Of a DNA stretch of 64,000 nt, positions 46,517 to 55,560 are shown piece after piece (the stretch's first letter is position 1; every line of letters starts with the position of its first letter). The notes below the pieces were generated by a model. The model was not told the origin of the DNA. It saw nothing but the letters and a program-made list of their open reading frames with translations, and ran no database searches. The DNA comes from Perognathus longimembris pacificus (lineage: Eukaryota > Chordata > Mammalia > Rodentia > Heteromyidae): positions 70,371,798-70,435,797 of the forward strand of contig NC_063167.1 of the NCBI RefSeq assembly GCF_023159225.1, in the 5' to 3' direction. Made by a program: the position numbers and the translations under genes.

Positions 46517-47639
46517 TTTTTGTACTTGTATTCCTTTTCAGAGAGCTGAGCTGAGGCAGCCAACTGCAGAGGTCCTGGTGGAAAGTGGAGACAGTGACTT
46601 CATTAACATTCTCTCAGAAGTGTGTTCAGGCAGAAGGAGTCATTTGGACATTTCAATGTGAATTTCTAAACTATCCAACTAAAAGATTGTCATGGCACTA
46701 GAAAGAAAGCCCTACCTTTGCAAAAAATGAAACCACTGAACAGTCAACCTGAATTCTGGAAACCCGTCACTCGCTTGTGTTTAGTTTCAAAAGGGTTTAC
46801 CTGCGCAGAGGGCCACCTATGCTAGCAGCCTGATGCTAAGGACACTAAGGTGACACGTGTGGATGTGAGGAAGCCACAGCAATTCAGGGAATAGCGCTCT
46901 CTCCACTTGAAACAGCCTCATCCAGGCAGAGGCCTGAGCAGGCTCAGCTTCTTCTGGTTGTGGGTGACAAGCTCTATTCCAACTTGCTTGACCACCGAGA
47001 CTGCATTCAACTAAGAGGTGCTGTGGCCTGACTCAGCCCTGTCCCCCTGTGTCCTGGCCACTGAGGCCCTCCTCAAGGCCTGAGGCCTGCGGGGCTCTCA
47101 GAGTGCACTGTGACTCGGGTTAGACTGGCTCAGTGTGGCCTCAGCACAGTCCACTCCCACTAGGGACAGGCAGACAGGCTGGCTGCTCACGTTAGACGTT
47201 GACTTGGAAGCCAAACCATCCCTGGTGCCCAGTGCAGCATGGTCTCAAGGAAAGAGGCAAATTGTACCATTCAATCTTCAAATGGGGTCCCGCAGTCCAC
47301 ATGCTTGCTGTGAGAGCAGGACTAGGTTGAAGAGAGAGGAAAGCCATGGCCCAGGCCTTCCAAACACACGTCCACCCCCCAGGGGCAGCTCACAAACTGA
47401 AATGTGCACACCAGACTGCTTTCACGTCAGAACAAGATTGCTGCTTCTCATGATCCTGGCACACACATCATGTGCCCGCTTCAGAGCTGCTGCCCATCTT
47501 GAAAGACCTGTGGGGTAGAGCCCTCGGCTGGGCCGTGGCCCCACCAGGAGCCAGCACTCCGGGCCGCCCCCCACCAAGCAAAGCACCACTTGCTCAAGCT
47601 CAAGGTGACTCGGTGATTTCATTCTTGAGTCATGCTCTG
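46517..47639. other. No recognised gene
   Basis: Unique sequence; short frames only. Confidence 0.45.
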
Positions 47640-47830
47640 CCTCCGCTCAGCCCCACCCTATCCACTCATTCTCATTGCTTGCTTGATTCATTTGACAAGA
47701 ATTTAGTGTCTATTATCTGCCAGATGTTTTGATATGAAAGGTATGTAGAGATAAGGGATGGTCCTTGCCCTAAGAAAGGATGTCTGTCAAATTAACAGAT
47801 TGTGATGCCTGTGATAAGTCCCAGAGTTGG
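47640..47830 (+). mobile_element. Ancient mammal-wide repeat fragment
   Basis: The text tttgacaagaatttagtgtctattatctgccagatg...gagataagggatggtccttgccctaagaa recalls the common attgagcacctactatgtgccagg...gatacagca...tccctgccctcatgg repeat. The family is uncertain. Confidence 0.4.
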
Positions 47831-47964
47831 CATGTTCTTTTTACTAGCCCTTAGGCTTCCATGAGTAGTTGCCCTTGGGTGGGGGGTGGTATACTGATGT
47901 CCACCCTTCTTCCTGCAGGGACTGATTTCCACTCTCAGATACAGGGAAAGATTAAAAGGCAAAT

Positions 47965-48185
47965 GCATGGTGGGTGCCCCTGTTTCACTCCTGCAGTAAG
48001 GCTGAGAGCTAAGGATTCAGGTTCAAAGCCAACCTGGGTAGGAAAGTCCATGAAACTTTTACCTCCAAGTAACTGGCTCACAACTAGAAGTGGAGCTGTG
48101 ACTCGAGCAGTAGGGCCCCAAGTATGAAGCTAAAAGGCCAAGTGAAAGAAGAAGACCCTGAGTTCAAATCCCAGTACTGGCACAA
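47965..48185 (+). mobile_element. B1-dID-type SINE
   Basis: A sense copy; the first 40 bases are diverged. The end is gagttcaaatcccagtactggc. Confidence 0.8.
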
Positions 48186-49227
48186 AACCAAATTACATAA
48201 TAATAAAACAAAAAAGTAAAGTGTAGCTGCCCCTGAGAACTAAAGGCTTCCCATACACACTAGGTGAAATGACCTCCCGTCACTTCCTGTGGGCCTAATG
48301 ACTTGTGAGTATCATTTATCTTTCAGATTGGCTCATTTCCAGGAGGAAGGAGGGACAGGCTTCACTCAATGAGATCCCAGCAGGGCAGGTATGAGGCAGG
48401 ACTGTCCCACGTGCGGGGAGACGTGTGGTCACTGTAACCTCGGGAGGAGAGGGTGGAGAGGGGCCTTCATGAGGGCTGGGAGGGGAACAAGAAAGAAGCC
48501 AGAGATGAGCTTTCCTCCTAACATCACCTTGTGGCCGGCAGTGGATCCCCAATGTCCAGTGTCTCCCCAGAGACTTGACAGAGGTGGGCCACCCGTGCCT
48601 GGTGGTCTGGGTGTCCTTTGCGCTTGGTAGATCCATGATTTAACCAAGGTGTGGCGAAGTGGCCAGGGCTGTGGGTGGCTGCAATCTGGCCCTTTAAAAG
48701 AGGCAGTGAGCCCCTCCTTGGCTGGTGCCAGGACTCTTTGGTCACCCAGGAAGTGCTCCTCATACACGTCTTATCCTTCTGGAATCTAGGACAGGGCTGT
48801 GACTAGCTGTGAGCCAGAGGAGGTGGGGGAGGGGGTGGCGAAGGGAGAGGGCAGGGCGGGGCATGGGGCATGGAGTATGGAGGGCCTGGAGCCTTCCACC
48901 TCTGAGCAAAGCAAGATGTGCAAGAGCTTCTCTCCATTCCCAATTTCGTCTACAGCCAGGGGGAGAAAGGCATGATGGGAAATTCATGGAGAAGAGGCTC
49001 AGCCAGCAACCAGATGCCTGCAGGAAAGGCCACCATCCCCAGAATCAAGGAGCACTTCCTGCCTAGCAAGTGTGAAGCTGCAGTTTGTGAGCAGGAGCTC
49101 CGGTCCGGCCCTGCAAACGCCTCCTATGTTCCCTGCAGGAGCAGCAATGAGCACTTACTCCTGACACCGAGTTACCAGAATCAAGCTCTACTGAATGTAA
49201 CTAATTACGTTCTTGCAACCAACTAGC
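48186..49227. other. No recognised gene
   Basis: Unique GC-rich sequence; the frame at 48,918-49,226 shows no known domain. Confidence 0.4.
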
Positions 49228-49342
49228 ACAAAGAGCCAGAAGTGAGTGTGTGGCTCAAGTGGTAGAGTGCCAGCCTTGAACAAAAGAAGCTAAACAAAAG
49301 GGCAAGGCTTTGAGTTCAAGCTTCAGTACTGGCAGAAACACA
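49228..49342 (+). mobile_element. B1-dID 3' half
   Basis: From agagccagaagtgagtgtgtg to gttcaagcttcagtactggc. Confidence 0.8.
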
Positions 49343-49379
49343 AAGGAAAGCCAAACCAAACTGCCCTGTCCTTCTGTGA

Positions 49380-49530
49380 GGTCCAAGGGCCACTGTACCC
49401 CCCACCCCCGCCACTGCCCTTCTCCACTGCCCCTCCCCACTATCTACTCCTCTCCTCCCCACAACCCTCTCCTAACTGCCCCCCTCCTGCCCCCTCCTGC
49501 CCCCCTCCTATCCCCCTCCAGCCCCCTGCA
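49380..49530. repeat. C-rich tract
   Basis: cccccctcctgccccctcctg units; the minus strand is G-rich with runs of four to six G. Confidence 0.85.
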
Positions 49531-49774
49531 GGAAGGGAATGTGAGGGCAGGTGAGGAATGGCCACTAACCATATGAATGTGCCATTATACAAACACACAC
49601 GCACATGGTCAACACACAGGCTCACCACACACATAACGTACTATAACATACATGCACACATATGTACACACATACACACAACCCAACCCTGCAGTATGGG
49701 TTTCTAAATTAGATTTTAATGAAGTGATTCTTGCACAAGGGTAAATAGTCCATTAACCAATGGATTAGTTAATT

Positions 49775-49986
49775 GTGCCAATACTGAGGCTTCACCTCAG
49801 GGCCTCACACTCCCATGCTCAAGGCTAGTGCTCTACCAATGGAGCCACATCTCCACGTGTGCTTTTTACCACTTAATTGGCAATAAGAATCTCATGGAGA
49901 ATTTTGCCCAGGCTGGCGTTGAACTGCAATCCTCAGACCTCAGCCTCCTGAGTAGCTAGGATGACAGTGTGAGCCACTAATGGCCC
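49775..49986 (-). mobile_element. B1-dID-type SINE
   Basis: An antisense copy from gccaatactgaggcttcacc to gtgagccactaatggccc. Confidence 0.88.
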
Positions 49987-50351
49987 GCTTCAATCATTCA
50001 TTTATTCTTTTGGCCATTCTTCCCCTGCCCCCTCAAATATTTATCAAGTGCTTGCTATATATTTCTAAAGTTGATTTTCCTTGTCTACTGACTTTTAACA
50101 CAAAATTCATCATCAAGTTGTACTCTTCTTGGGAGAGTTGCCAGTGGTAGGCCTCACAAAGACAAAGTAATATTGGCAGGAGAGTGGACAGTCCAGCTGT
50201 TGGCCTGACAGGGAGGTCAGCACCCAGGCATCTGGAAACCATCTGGGAGGAAGCAAATCTGAGGGTTAGTCACCTAAGGAGTTTGACAGTTTGTCTAAGT
50301 CTCCAGAGGGGGCGATCCTCGGCTTGCAGTGTGTGAAAGCCGTGTCGGGTG

Positions 50352-50622
50352 TGAGGAGAGGATGCAGATGTGATCATATGGGAGGATGAGGGGTGAGTAT
50401 ACGTCTGTGTGGACAGCAGAGAGTGCAGGTGTGATCATGCAAGAGGGAAGAGTGAGGGATGAGTGTGAGTCTGTGTGGACAGCAGAGGGTGCAGGTGTGA
50501 TCATGTGGGATGGGACTCTGAGGGATGAGTGTGAGTTTGTGTGGGCAGCAGAGGGTGCAGGTGTGAATGTGCGGGAGAAGAGAGTAAGGGGTGAGTGTGA
50601 CTGTATGTGTACAGCTAGCAGC
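50352..50622. repeat. Minisatellite, unit about 66 bp
   Basis: Just over four copies of gcagagggtgcaggtgtgat, then catgtggga and tgagggatgagtgtgagtc. A unit near 66 bp (22 codons) preserves one open frame at 50,386-50,679. Confidence 0.9.
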
Positions 50623-50816
50623 TTCCTTCTGCTTGCTCTGCTCTTGTCCCAGGCTGCTGACTGGGGGGTCTCACTGTAACTTGGGATTATGACCATCCAT
50701 GTACAATGATGTCTTGTAAATGGTCCATGCTCTTCTAGTGTCAACATCCTTGGGACTCTGAAAGCATTTCTCAGGATTCCCTGCCCTTCGTGGGAAGATA
50801 AAAAAGAAATTGTATC

Positions 50817-50992
50817 AGATACTGGTGTCTCAGTCCTATAATCCTAGCTACTCAGGAGGCTGAGATCTGAGGATCACAGTTCAAAGCTAGCCTGGGCAGA
50901 CAAATCAATGAGACTCTTACCTCCAATCAATCAGCAAAACACCATAAGTGGAGCTGTGACTCAAGTGGTAAAGCACCAGTTTAGGGCCAACA
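50817..50992 (+). mobile_element. B1-dID-type SINE just upstream of the zinc-finger exon
   Basis: A sense copy from agatactggtgtctcagtcc to gcaccagtttagggcc, with the 3' end lost. Confidence 0.85.
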
Positions 50993-51163
50993 CAGATCAA
51001 GGAGTTTGATAGAAATCCCTTCAACGAGGCTCCGGCTACCTCACAGGCTGGGGAAAAAACAAGCCTACATTTTTTTGGTTAGCTTAATTTTTCTTTTTTG
51101 TGAGGGTAGAATTTTACGAAGTATAAAGAGAAAGCTGATAGCGCTGGGACTGCCTGGGAGTGA

Positions 51164-52038
51164 AATCCTAGAGGAACACTGTCTTGGCATGATGGCGTCC
51201 CGGGAATTTCCATTCCACATGGTAAAGATGGCCGTCTTTACATACAAGTCAGCGGTAAAGTCCATGTGATCCCGTCAGTGAAATTTCTTTATCCGCAAGA
51301 CTCACTTGACAGGAATGACTCGACAGAAACGAAGACTCACAGCTCTTCATTGACACAGAGTTTGCTAAAGGATGCAGAAGACATCTCCTGTGTTAGCCTA
51401 CACCGGGGAGAGAACCACCATGAATATTCACGTACTCCTGAGCACATGGAACACAAAGAAATTGATCATCTAAATGACAATGTCATTATGAAAAATTTGT
51501 TAGACATTAGACAATGCAGTAAGTCTCTCGAGGAAAACAGACAGTGTGACTGTGGTCTATGTGCTAAAGTCTTTGTTGAGAGCAATGAATGCTGTAAACA
51601 CAATGTAACTCACACTGGAGGGAAATCACATGGTTGTAATTTGTGTAGGACAGCCTTTATTCCTTCAAAGTTCAGTCACCATACGACTGCACACGATGGA
51701 GACAAAGCGCGTGAGGATAGTGACCTGGAGTATGTACTTGGTCAACCCAGGGAGCTCAATTGGCAGGATGGAGGAGACACTAGCCAGGAAGTTGATGACA
51801 GCCACCTGTGTACTGACCCCTGCATTCAGCCAAGGCACTTCTGGCAGCAGGAGGACATGTCCAATGGAGGAGGGGCAGATGAAGGTCTCCTCTGTGTGTG
51901 GGAAGCGGTCACTCAGCCGTCTCATCCTGGAAGTCAGGAAGGTGCACATGCCGGAGAGAAATCACAGGCATGTCCTCCCAGTGGGGAAGCCTCCCGAAGG
52001 CCAAGTGATCTTAAGACACAAAACAGAACCCACACTGA
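51164..52038 (+). pseudogene. 5' part of the zinc-finger exon: linker and degenerate fingers
   Basis: This open frame of about 290 codons precedes the SINE. Its first hundred or so codons are rich in Ser, Asp, Glu and His and match no domain I know, as is usual for the linker upstream of a finger array. The finger at 51,551-51,613 keeps the C-x2-C...H-x3-H spacing but has Cys where the helix core Leu should be. The next finger lacks one residue between its Cys and His pairs. The last, at about 51,969-52,034, has lost its second Cys and first His. Frame-internal Met codons exist, but the first is well inside the linker. The position 51,266 sometimes taken as a start is GTG. Decay was therefore under way here before the SINE arrived, or this part never bound zinc fully. 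Confidence 0.75.
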
Positions 52039-52230
52039 GGGCTGGGGATATGGCCTAGTGGCAAGAGTGCTTGCCTCGTATACATGAGGCCCTGGGTTCA
52101 ATTCCCCAGCACCACATATACAGAAAATGGCCAGAAGTGGCGCTGTGGCTCAAGTGGCAGAGTGCTATCATTGAGCAAAAAGAAGCCAGGGACAGTGTTC
52201 AGGCCCTGAGTCCAAGCCTCAGGACTGGCC

Positions 52231-52257
<27 letters not shown>
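52039..52257 (+). mobile_element. IDL-Geo SINE inserted in the zinc-finger exon
   Basis: This is a full-length dimer. The left tRNA-like monomer has A box TGGCCTAGTGG and B box GGTTCAATTCC. The right Geo monomer follows, then a pure run of 27 A. The 13-bp target copies GAACCCACACTGA at 52,026-52,038 and 52,258-52,270 are identical. The uninterrupted A tail and perfect duplication indicate a recent insertion. Confidence 0.95.
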
Positions 52258-52261
<4 letters not shown>

Positions 52262-53162
52262 CCACACTGAAGAGAAACCGCATGTATGTCACATCTGTGG
52301 GAAAGCCTTGAAAAGGCCAAGTCACCTTAAAGCACATAGCAGAGTGCACACTGGAGAGAAACCCTATGAATTTCGCACCTGTGGGACAGCCTTCGCTTTG
52401 AAATCTTCTCGTGCCAAACATGAGAGAATACCCACTGGAGAGAAGCCCTATGAATGTGGTACCTGTGGGACCGCCTTCGCTTTGAAATCCTCTCGTGCCA
52501 AACATGAGAGAATACACACTGGAGAGAAGCCCTATGAATGTCGCACCTGTGGGAAAGCCTTCACTGTGCCATCTTCTCATACCAGACATGAGAGAATACA
52601 CACTGGAGAGAAACCCTATGAGTGTCACTTCTGTGGGAAAGCCTTCAGTCTGTCATTGCACCGTGCCACACATAAGAGAATACACACTGGAGAGAAACCC
52701 TATGAATGTCGCACCTGTGGGAAAGCCTTCACTACTTGTTCTTCTCGTGCTGAACATGAGAGAACACACACTGGAGAGAAGCCCTATGACTGTCGCACCT
52801 GTGGGAAAGCCTTCACTCAGCTATCTTCTTGTGCCGCACATGAGAGAATACACACTGGAGAGAAGCCCTATGATTGTCACTTCTGTGGGAAAGCCTTCAC
52901 TATGCAATCTTCCCGTGCCACACATGAGAGAATACACACTGGAGAGAAACCCTATGAGTGTCACTTCTGTGGGAAAGCCTTCAGTCTGTCATCTCGACGT
53001 GCCAAACATGAGAGAATACACACTGGAGAGAAGCCCTATGAGTGTCACTTCTGTGGGAAAGTTTTCTGTTATTCCTCCAGCTTTTTTCACCATATGAAAG
53101 TACACACTAGAGAAAAAAAAATGATGCGTGTCATCAGTGAAATCATTCAGTATCTCATTTAA
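52258..53162 (+). pseudogene. 3' part of the zinc-finger exon: ten-finger array
   Basis: Ten C2H2 fingers run in register at exactly 84 bp per unit, with first Cys codons at 52,287, 52,371 (changed to Phe), 52,455, 52,539, 52,623, 52,707, 52,791, 52,875, 52,959 and 53,043, and the last His at 53,103-53,105. Linkers are the canonical TGEKP type. Finger 2 has lost its first Cys and last His (Phe and Pro); the other nine keep all four zinc ligands. Fingers 2-9 lack the hydrophobic core residue at helix position 4 (Arg, Arg, His, Arg, Arg, Cys, Arg, Arg). Finger 1 has Leu and finger 10 has Phe there. After finger 10 a short basic/hydrophobic tail leads to TAA. The part of this frame inside the SINE has no ATG, and the first in-frame Met is in finger 8, so the fragment has no ordinary start of its own. 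Confidence 0.85.
52287..53105 (+). repeat. 84-bp tandem repeat of zinc-finger units
   Basis: Each finger plus linker is 28 codons, and all ten units keep this length without indels. Units 2 and 3 are nearly identical over their whole length. Alternate inter-finger motifs (RTCG versus HFCG after the first Cys) suggest that pairs of fingers were duplicated or converted. This is typical of fast-evolving zinc-finger clusters. Confidence 0.85.
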
Positions 53163-53650
53163 ACCTTGCCAGGATGAGAAATGAGAGCAATCACACAAAT
53201 GCAACCTGTGTGTGGAAGGTTTTGGTACACGCTGTAACCTTAGAAAGTAAGAGCAATCCTCCCGGAGGGAGAACTCAGGAGTCTCATCTGTGTGGGAAAG
53301 TCTTCAGTCAATCAACTCATCTAAGACAACACCAGAGGACATATACTTGACAGAAACCACCGATAGAAACCATCTTTGTGAGAGGCTTTAGGCCTGACTA
53401 TCCACGGGTGAGAAAGCCTATGAACATTGCAGCTCTGGGAAAGCCTTCAGTCATCATGGAGGGTTAGCTCTCTCAAAGAACAAACAGCGGAGAGAAACCG
53501 TAAGTGTTGCTCGTGGGAAAGCTGTGAACTGATCTACTCCTCCTATAGAGAATCAAACCTTGCACACTGATGAGAATCCACAAGAACATTTTTCATGTGA
53601 GAAATACTTCTGTCTATAGTCAGCCCTTCAATGTCATGTGGGGATACAAA
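53163..53650 (+). pseudogene. Decayed zinc fingers beyond the stop codon
   Basis: Past the TAA, finger-like pieces continue in shifting frames. About 53,192-53,245 has a C-x2-C start and a Phe. About 53,280-53,350 encodes a recognisable CGKVFSQS...H-x3 segment ending in Tyr instead of His. About 53,408-53,500 contains a GKAFSHH segment. About 53,570-53,650 has a Cys-Glu-Lys-Tyr-Phe remnant. Stops and frameshifts separate them. The original array was therefore longer, and the present stop is secondary. Confidence 0.7.
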
Positions 53651-53913
53651 AAGGAAAGAATATAGGTGTGTGGGGTATTATATCTTGTTTGTATATTATG
53701 CACATAAGAGTTATGACTATGACTCACCCTTTAGTGAAAATTTATATATAATTAACTAGAACAAGAAAAGCCACCTAGAGACCCAAACTCAGTTTGGCTA
53801 CTCAGTCCCTATGCACAAACACATTTAAAGATGTATGTGTGTAATCTGCTTGGATTCTAGCGAATGTCGGAGTCTGTAGTTACCATGTTAGTTTCAAATA
53901 CCCTAAGGGCCTT

Positions 53914-54020
53914 TGTTGGGGCCTCTGAGGACCCCTCTCCTCACTTCTCTGGAGGAGATGCCCAAATGTTGGAGTCTCTAGGACCCCTTTCCCCCTATCT
54001 CCTGGGGGAATGCCTGAACC
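53914..54020. repeat. Tandem duplication of about 53 bp in the LTR (U5 side)
   Basis: The terminal stretch beginning TGTTGGGGCCTCT at 53,914 is repeated, with divergence, from TGTTGGAGTCTCT at 53,967. Both copies share the order GTTGG-G..TCT..GGACCCCT..CTC-ctGGaGGA/GGGGGA-ATGCC. Confidence 0.65.
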
Positions 54021-54456
54021 CCATACTGTGATGGGTCACGCTAAGGTGAGGAGAAAGTTGTCGAGGCCCCCCCTTCCCAGTCCCCTCATGTGTGGAACGG
54101 CGGCGGAGAGAGAGACATCGGGAGACGGTTTGATGGTCCATGCGCCTCAGCCTCCAGAGGGCAGGGAGAAGAATTTATTATGATGACAAAAGCGGAAGGG
54201 GAAGGACTTGGGGTGACTGACTGATTGGCTGACTGGGCTGCCCATCGGGTGATGTCATGAAACTTCCCCTGTGGGCGGGGATTACAATTCCCCAAGGGCC
54301 AGACCTCTGCCATTAGACACATGGCCAAACCTTCTCTTCCGGTTGAGGCCTGAAGGTGGGAGGGGCTAGCTTTTACACTGTCCCAGGGCTGGGGGAAGGG
54401 CAGCGTCTCAATCTTGTCGCCCTTCCCCCATTAAGGCCAAAACTGAATCCCCAACA
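53914..54456 (-). mobile_element. Solo LTR of an endogenous retrovirus, antisense
   Basis: A 543-bp unit has perfect inverted termini (TGTTGGGG...CCCCAACA) and identical 6-bp flanks GGCCTT at 53,908-53,913 and 54,457-54,462. On the minus strand there is a TAAAAG TATA-like motif near 54,370 and a poly(A) signal AATAAA at 54,174-54,179, giving U3-R-U5 order from 54,456 downwards. No internal retroviral genes flank it. A 6-bp duplication is usual for ERVK-like elements; the family is not identified. Confidence 0.8.
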
Positions 54457-54537
54457 GGCCTTAGCAGGAAGGAAACTCCTAAACCTTCCTTAATGCAGAA
54501 ATCTTTCCATCTATGATGTTTTTGTGTGTGTGTATTT

Positions 54538-54652
54538 TGGTTCTTTGTTGGTCTTCTGGCTTGAACTTGGTGTGAGGGCTGTCAACTATACTTTAGCTCT
54601 TTTCTCTAGGCTAGCACTCTATCATTTGAGCCACAGCACCAGTTCCGCCTTC
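54538..54652 (-). mobile_element. B1-dID fragment, dID half
   Basis: From ggttctttgttggtcttctgg to gagccacagcaccagttcc. Confidence 0.7.
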
Positions 54653-55097
54653 CTAGGTTACTTGGAGTGTGGGGCATGGGATCGCTGCCTTGAGAGGCGG
54701 TCCTGGGGGGTCGTGACAACCACCCCTGGGGGAAGTCCCGTGATGCCACCCTGACGGAGAGCTCAAGCATCAAGTCACAGCCCCTATGTAGGTGCACGTA
54801 TTCATCCCCTTCCGCTGCCCCCCAACCTGTGTAAAAGAACAGATCTTTTCCTGATTGAACGAGTTGGCTCGACCTCAAAAAAAAGAGAAAGCTGTCCCAA
54901 AGGGAGAATTTTAACCCACATCATTCTCTAGCCTTGCTTTAAAAATAATAGACTTGTTGCAAAAGAAGACTTTTTTTCTCTTTATTGTAAAAGATAAAAG
55001 ACTTTTTTATGTCTATCTGTCTGTGTTAATGAAATCCACGCAGCATACGAGTGAGTGGTATTTTAGTCAGTCTTCTGAAGCTACAGAAGCACATCTA
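54653..55097. other. No recognised gene
   Basis: Unique sequence between SINE copies. Confidence 0.45.
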
Positions 55098-55560
55098 AGG
55101 CTGAGTGATTCCAAGAGTGGAACATGCCCTGTAGTCCTACTACTCAGGAGGCTGAGATCTGAGAATCACAATGTGGACCCAGCCTGAGCAGGAAAGTCCA
55201 TGACAGTCATGTTGTCAACTAACCAGCAAAAAGCTGAACATGGGGCTAGGAATATGGCTTAGTGGTAAAGTGCTCGCCTTGTATACATGAAGCCCTGGGT
55301 TCGATTCCTCAGCACCACATATATAGAAAAAGGCTGGAAGTGGTGCTGTGGTTCAAGTGGCAGAGTGCTAGCCTTGAGCAAAAAGAAGCCAGGGACAGTG
55401 CTCAGACCCTGAGTCCAAGGCCTAGGACTGGCAACAAAAACAAAACAAACAAACAAAAAGCTGAACGTGGAGCTATGGCCCAAGTGGTAGAGTGTAAGCC
55501 TTCAATAAAAAAGCTAAGGGACAATGCCTTGAGTTCAAACCCCAGGACCAGAAAGAAAGA
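55098..55560 (+). mobile_element. B1-dID-type SINE split by an IDL-Geo
   Basis: The B1 half (55,098-55,227) and dID half (55,471-55,550) flank the IDL-Geo at 55,243-55,455. Confidence 0.88.
55243..55455 (+). mobile_element. IDL-Geo SINE nested in a B1-dID
   Basis: The flanks AAAAAGCTGAACATG (55,228-55,242) and AAAAAGCTGAACGTG (55,456-55,470) differ at one base. The insertion falls in the A-rich linker between the two halves of the host SINE. Confidence 0.93.

Larger units (their letters stand above)
51164..53162 (+). pseudogene. C2H2 zinc-finger gene, terminal exon, disrupted by a SINE
   Basis: This is a Kruppel-type zinc-finger exon, the class that normally encodes nuclear DNA-binding transcription repressors. 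The frame is open from 51,164 (a TGA stands at 51,161) to 52,038, where an IDL-Geo SINE enters and supplies a stop at 52,085-52,087. It resumes in another phase after the SINE at 52,258 and ends at the TAA at 53,160-53,162. Removing the SINE and one target copy (232 bp) puts both halves in one frame. The 5' half has one well-formed finger (51,551-51,613), one finger a residue short (about 51,630-51,685) and one decayed finger just before the SINE. The 3' half has ten fingers. No KRAB or SCAN exon and no in-frame ATG near 51,164 are visible, so the start was probably in an upstream exon not recognised here. A pyrimidine tract ending in AG lies at 51,067-51,105, but the frame has a stop after it. 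I cannot name the orthologue. The gene is most likely dead or, if alternatively spliced, altered. Confidence 0.85.

Noticed and set aside
50290..50312. CTCF motif at ccagagggggcgatc
   Set aside because: The AGGGGGCG part fits but the upstream CCnCY half does not align.
48960..51160. KRAB or SCAN exon upstream of the zinc-finger exon
   Set aside because: I looked for KRAB-type coding sequence on the plus strand and found none; it may lie outside the window or be absent.
52071..52257. A SINE-derived start that would give a 363-codon SINE/zinc-finger fusion
   Set aside because: The codon at 52,071 is TTG, not ATG, and no ATG occurs in that frame until finger 8, so an ordinary fusion start is not supported.
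52098..52628. Antisense 176-codon frame over the SINE and fingers
   Set aside because: An antisense shadow of the same 84-bp repeat.
52495..53097. Second 200-codon frame within the zinc-finger array
   Set aside because: A shifted-phase shadow that stays open because the 84-bp unit is a multiple of three.
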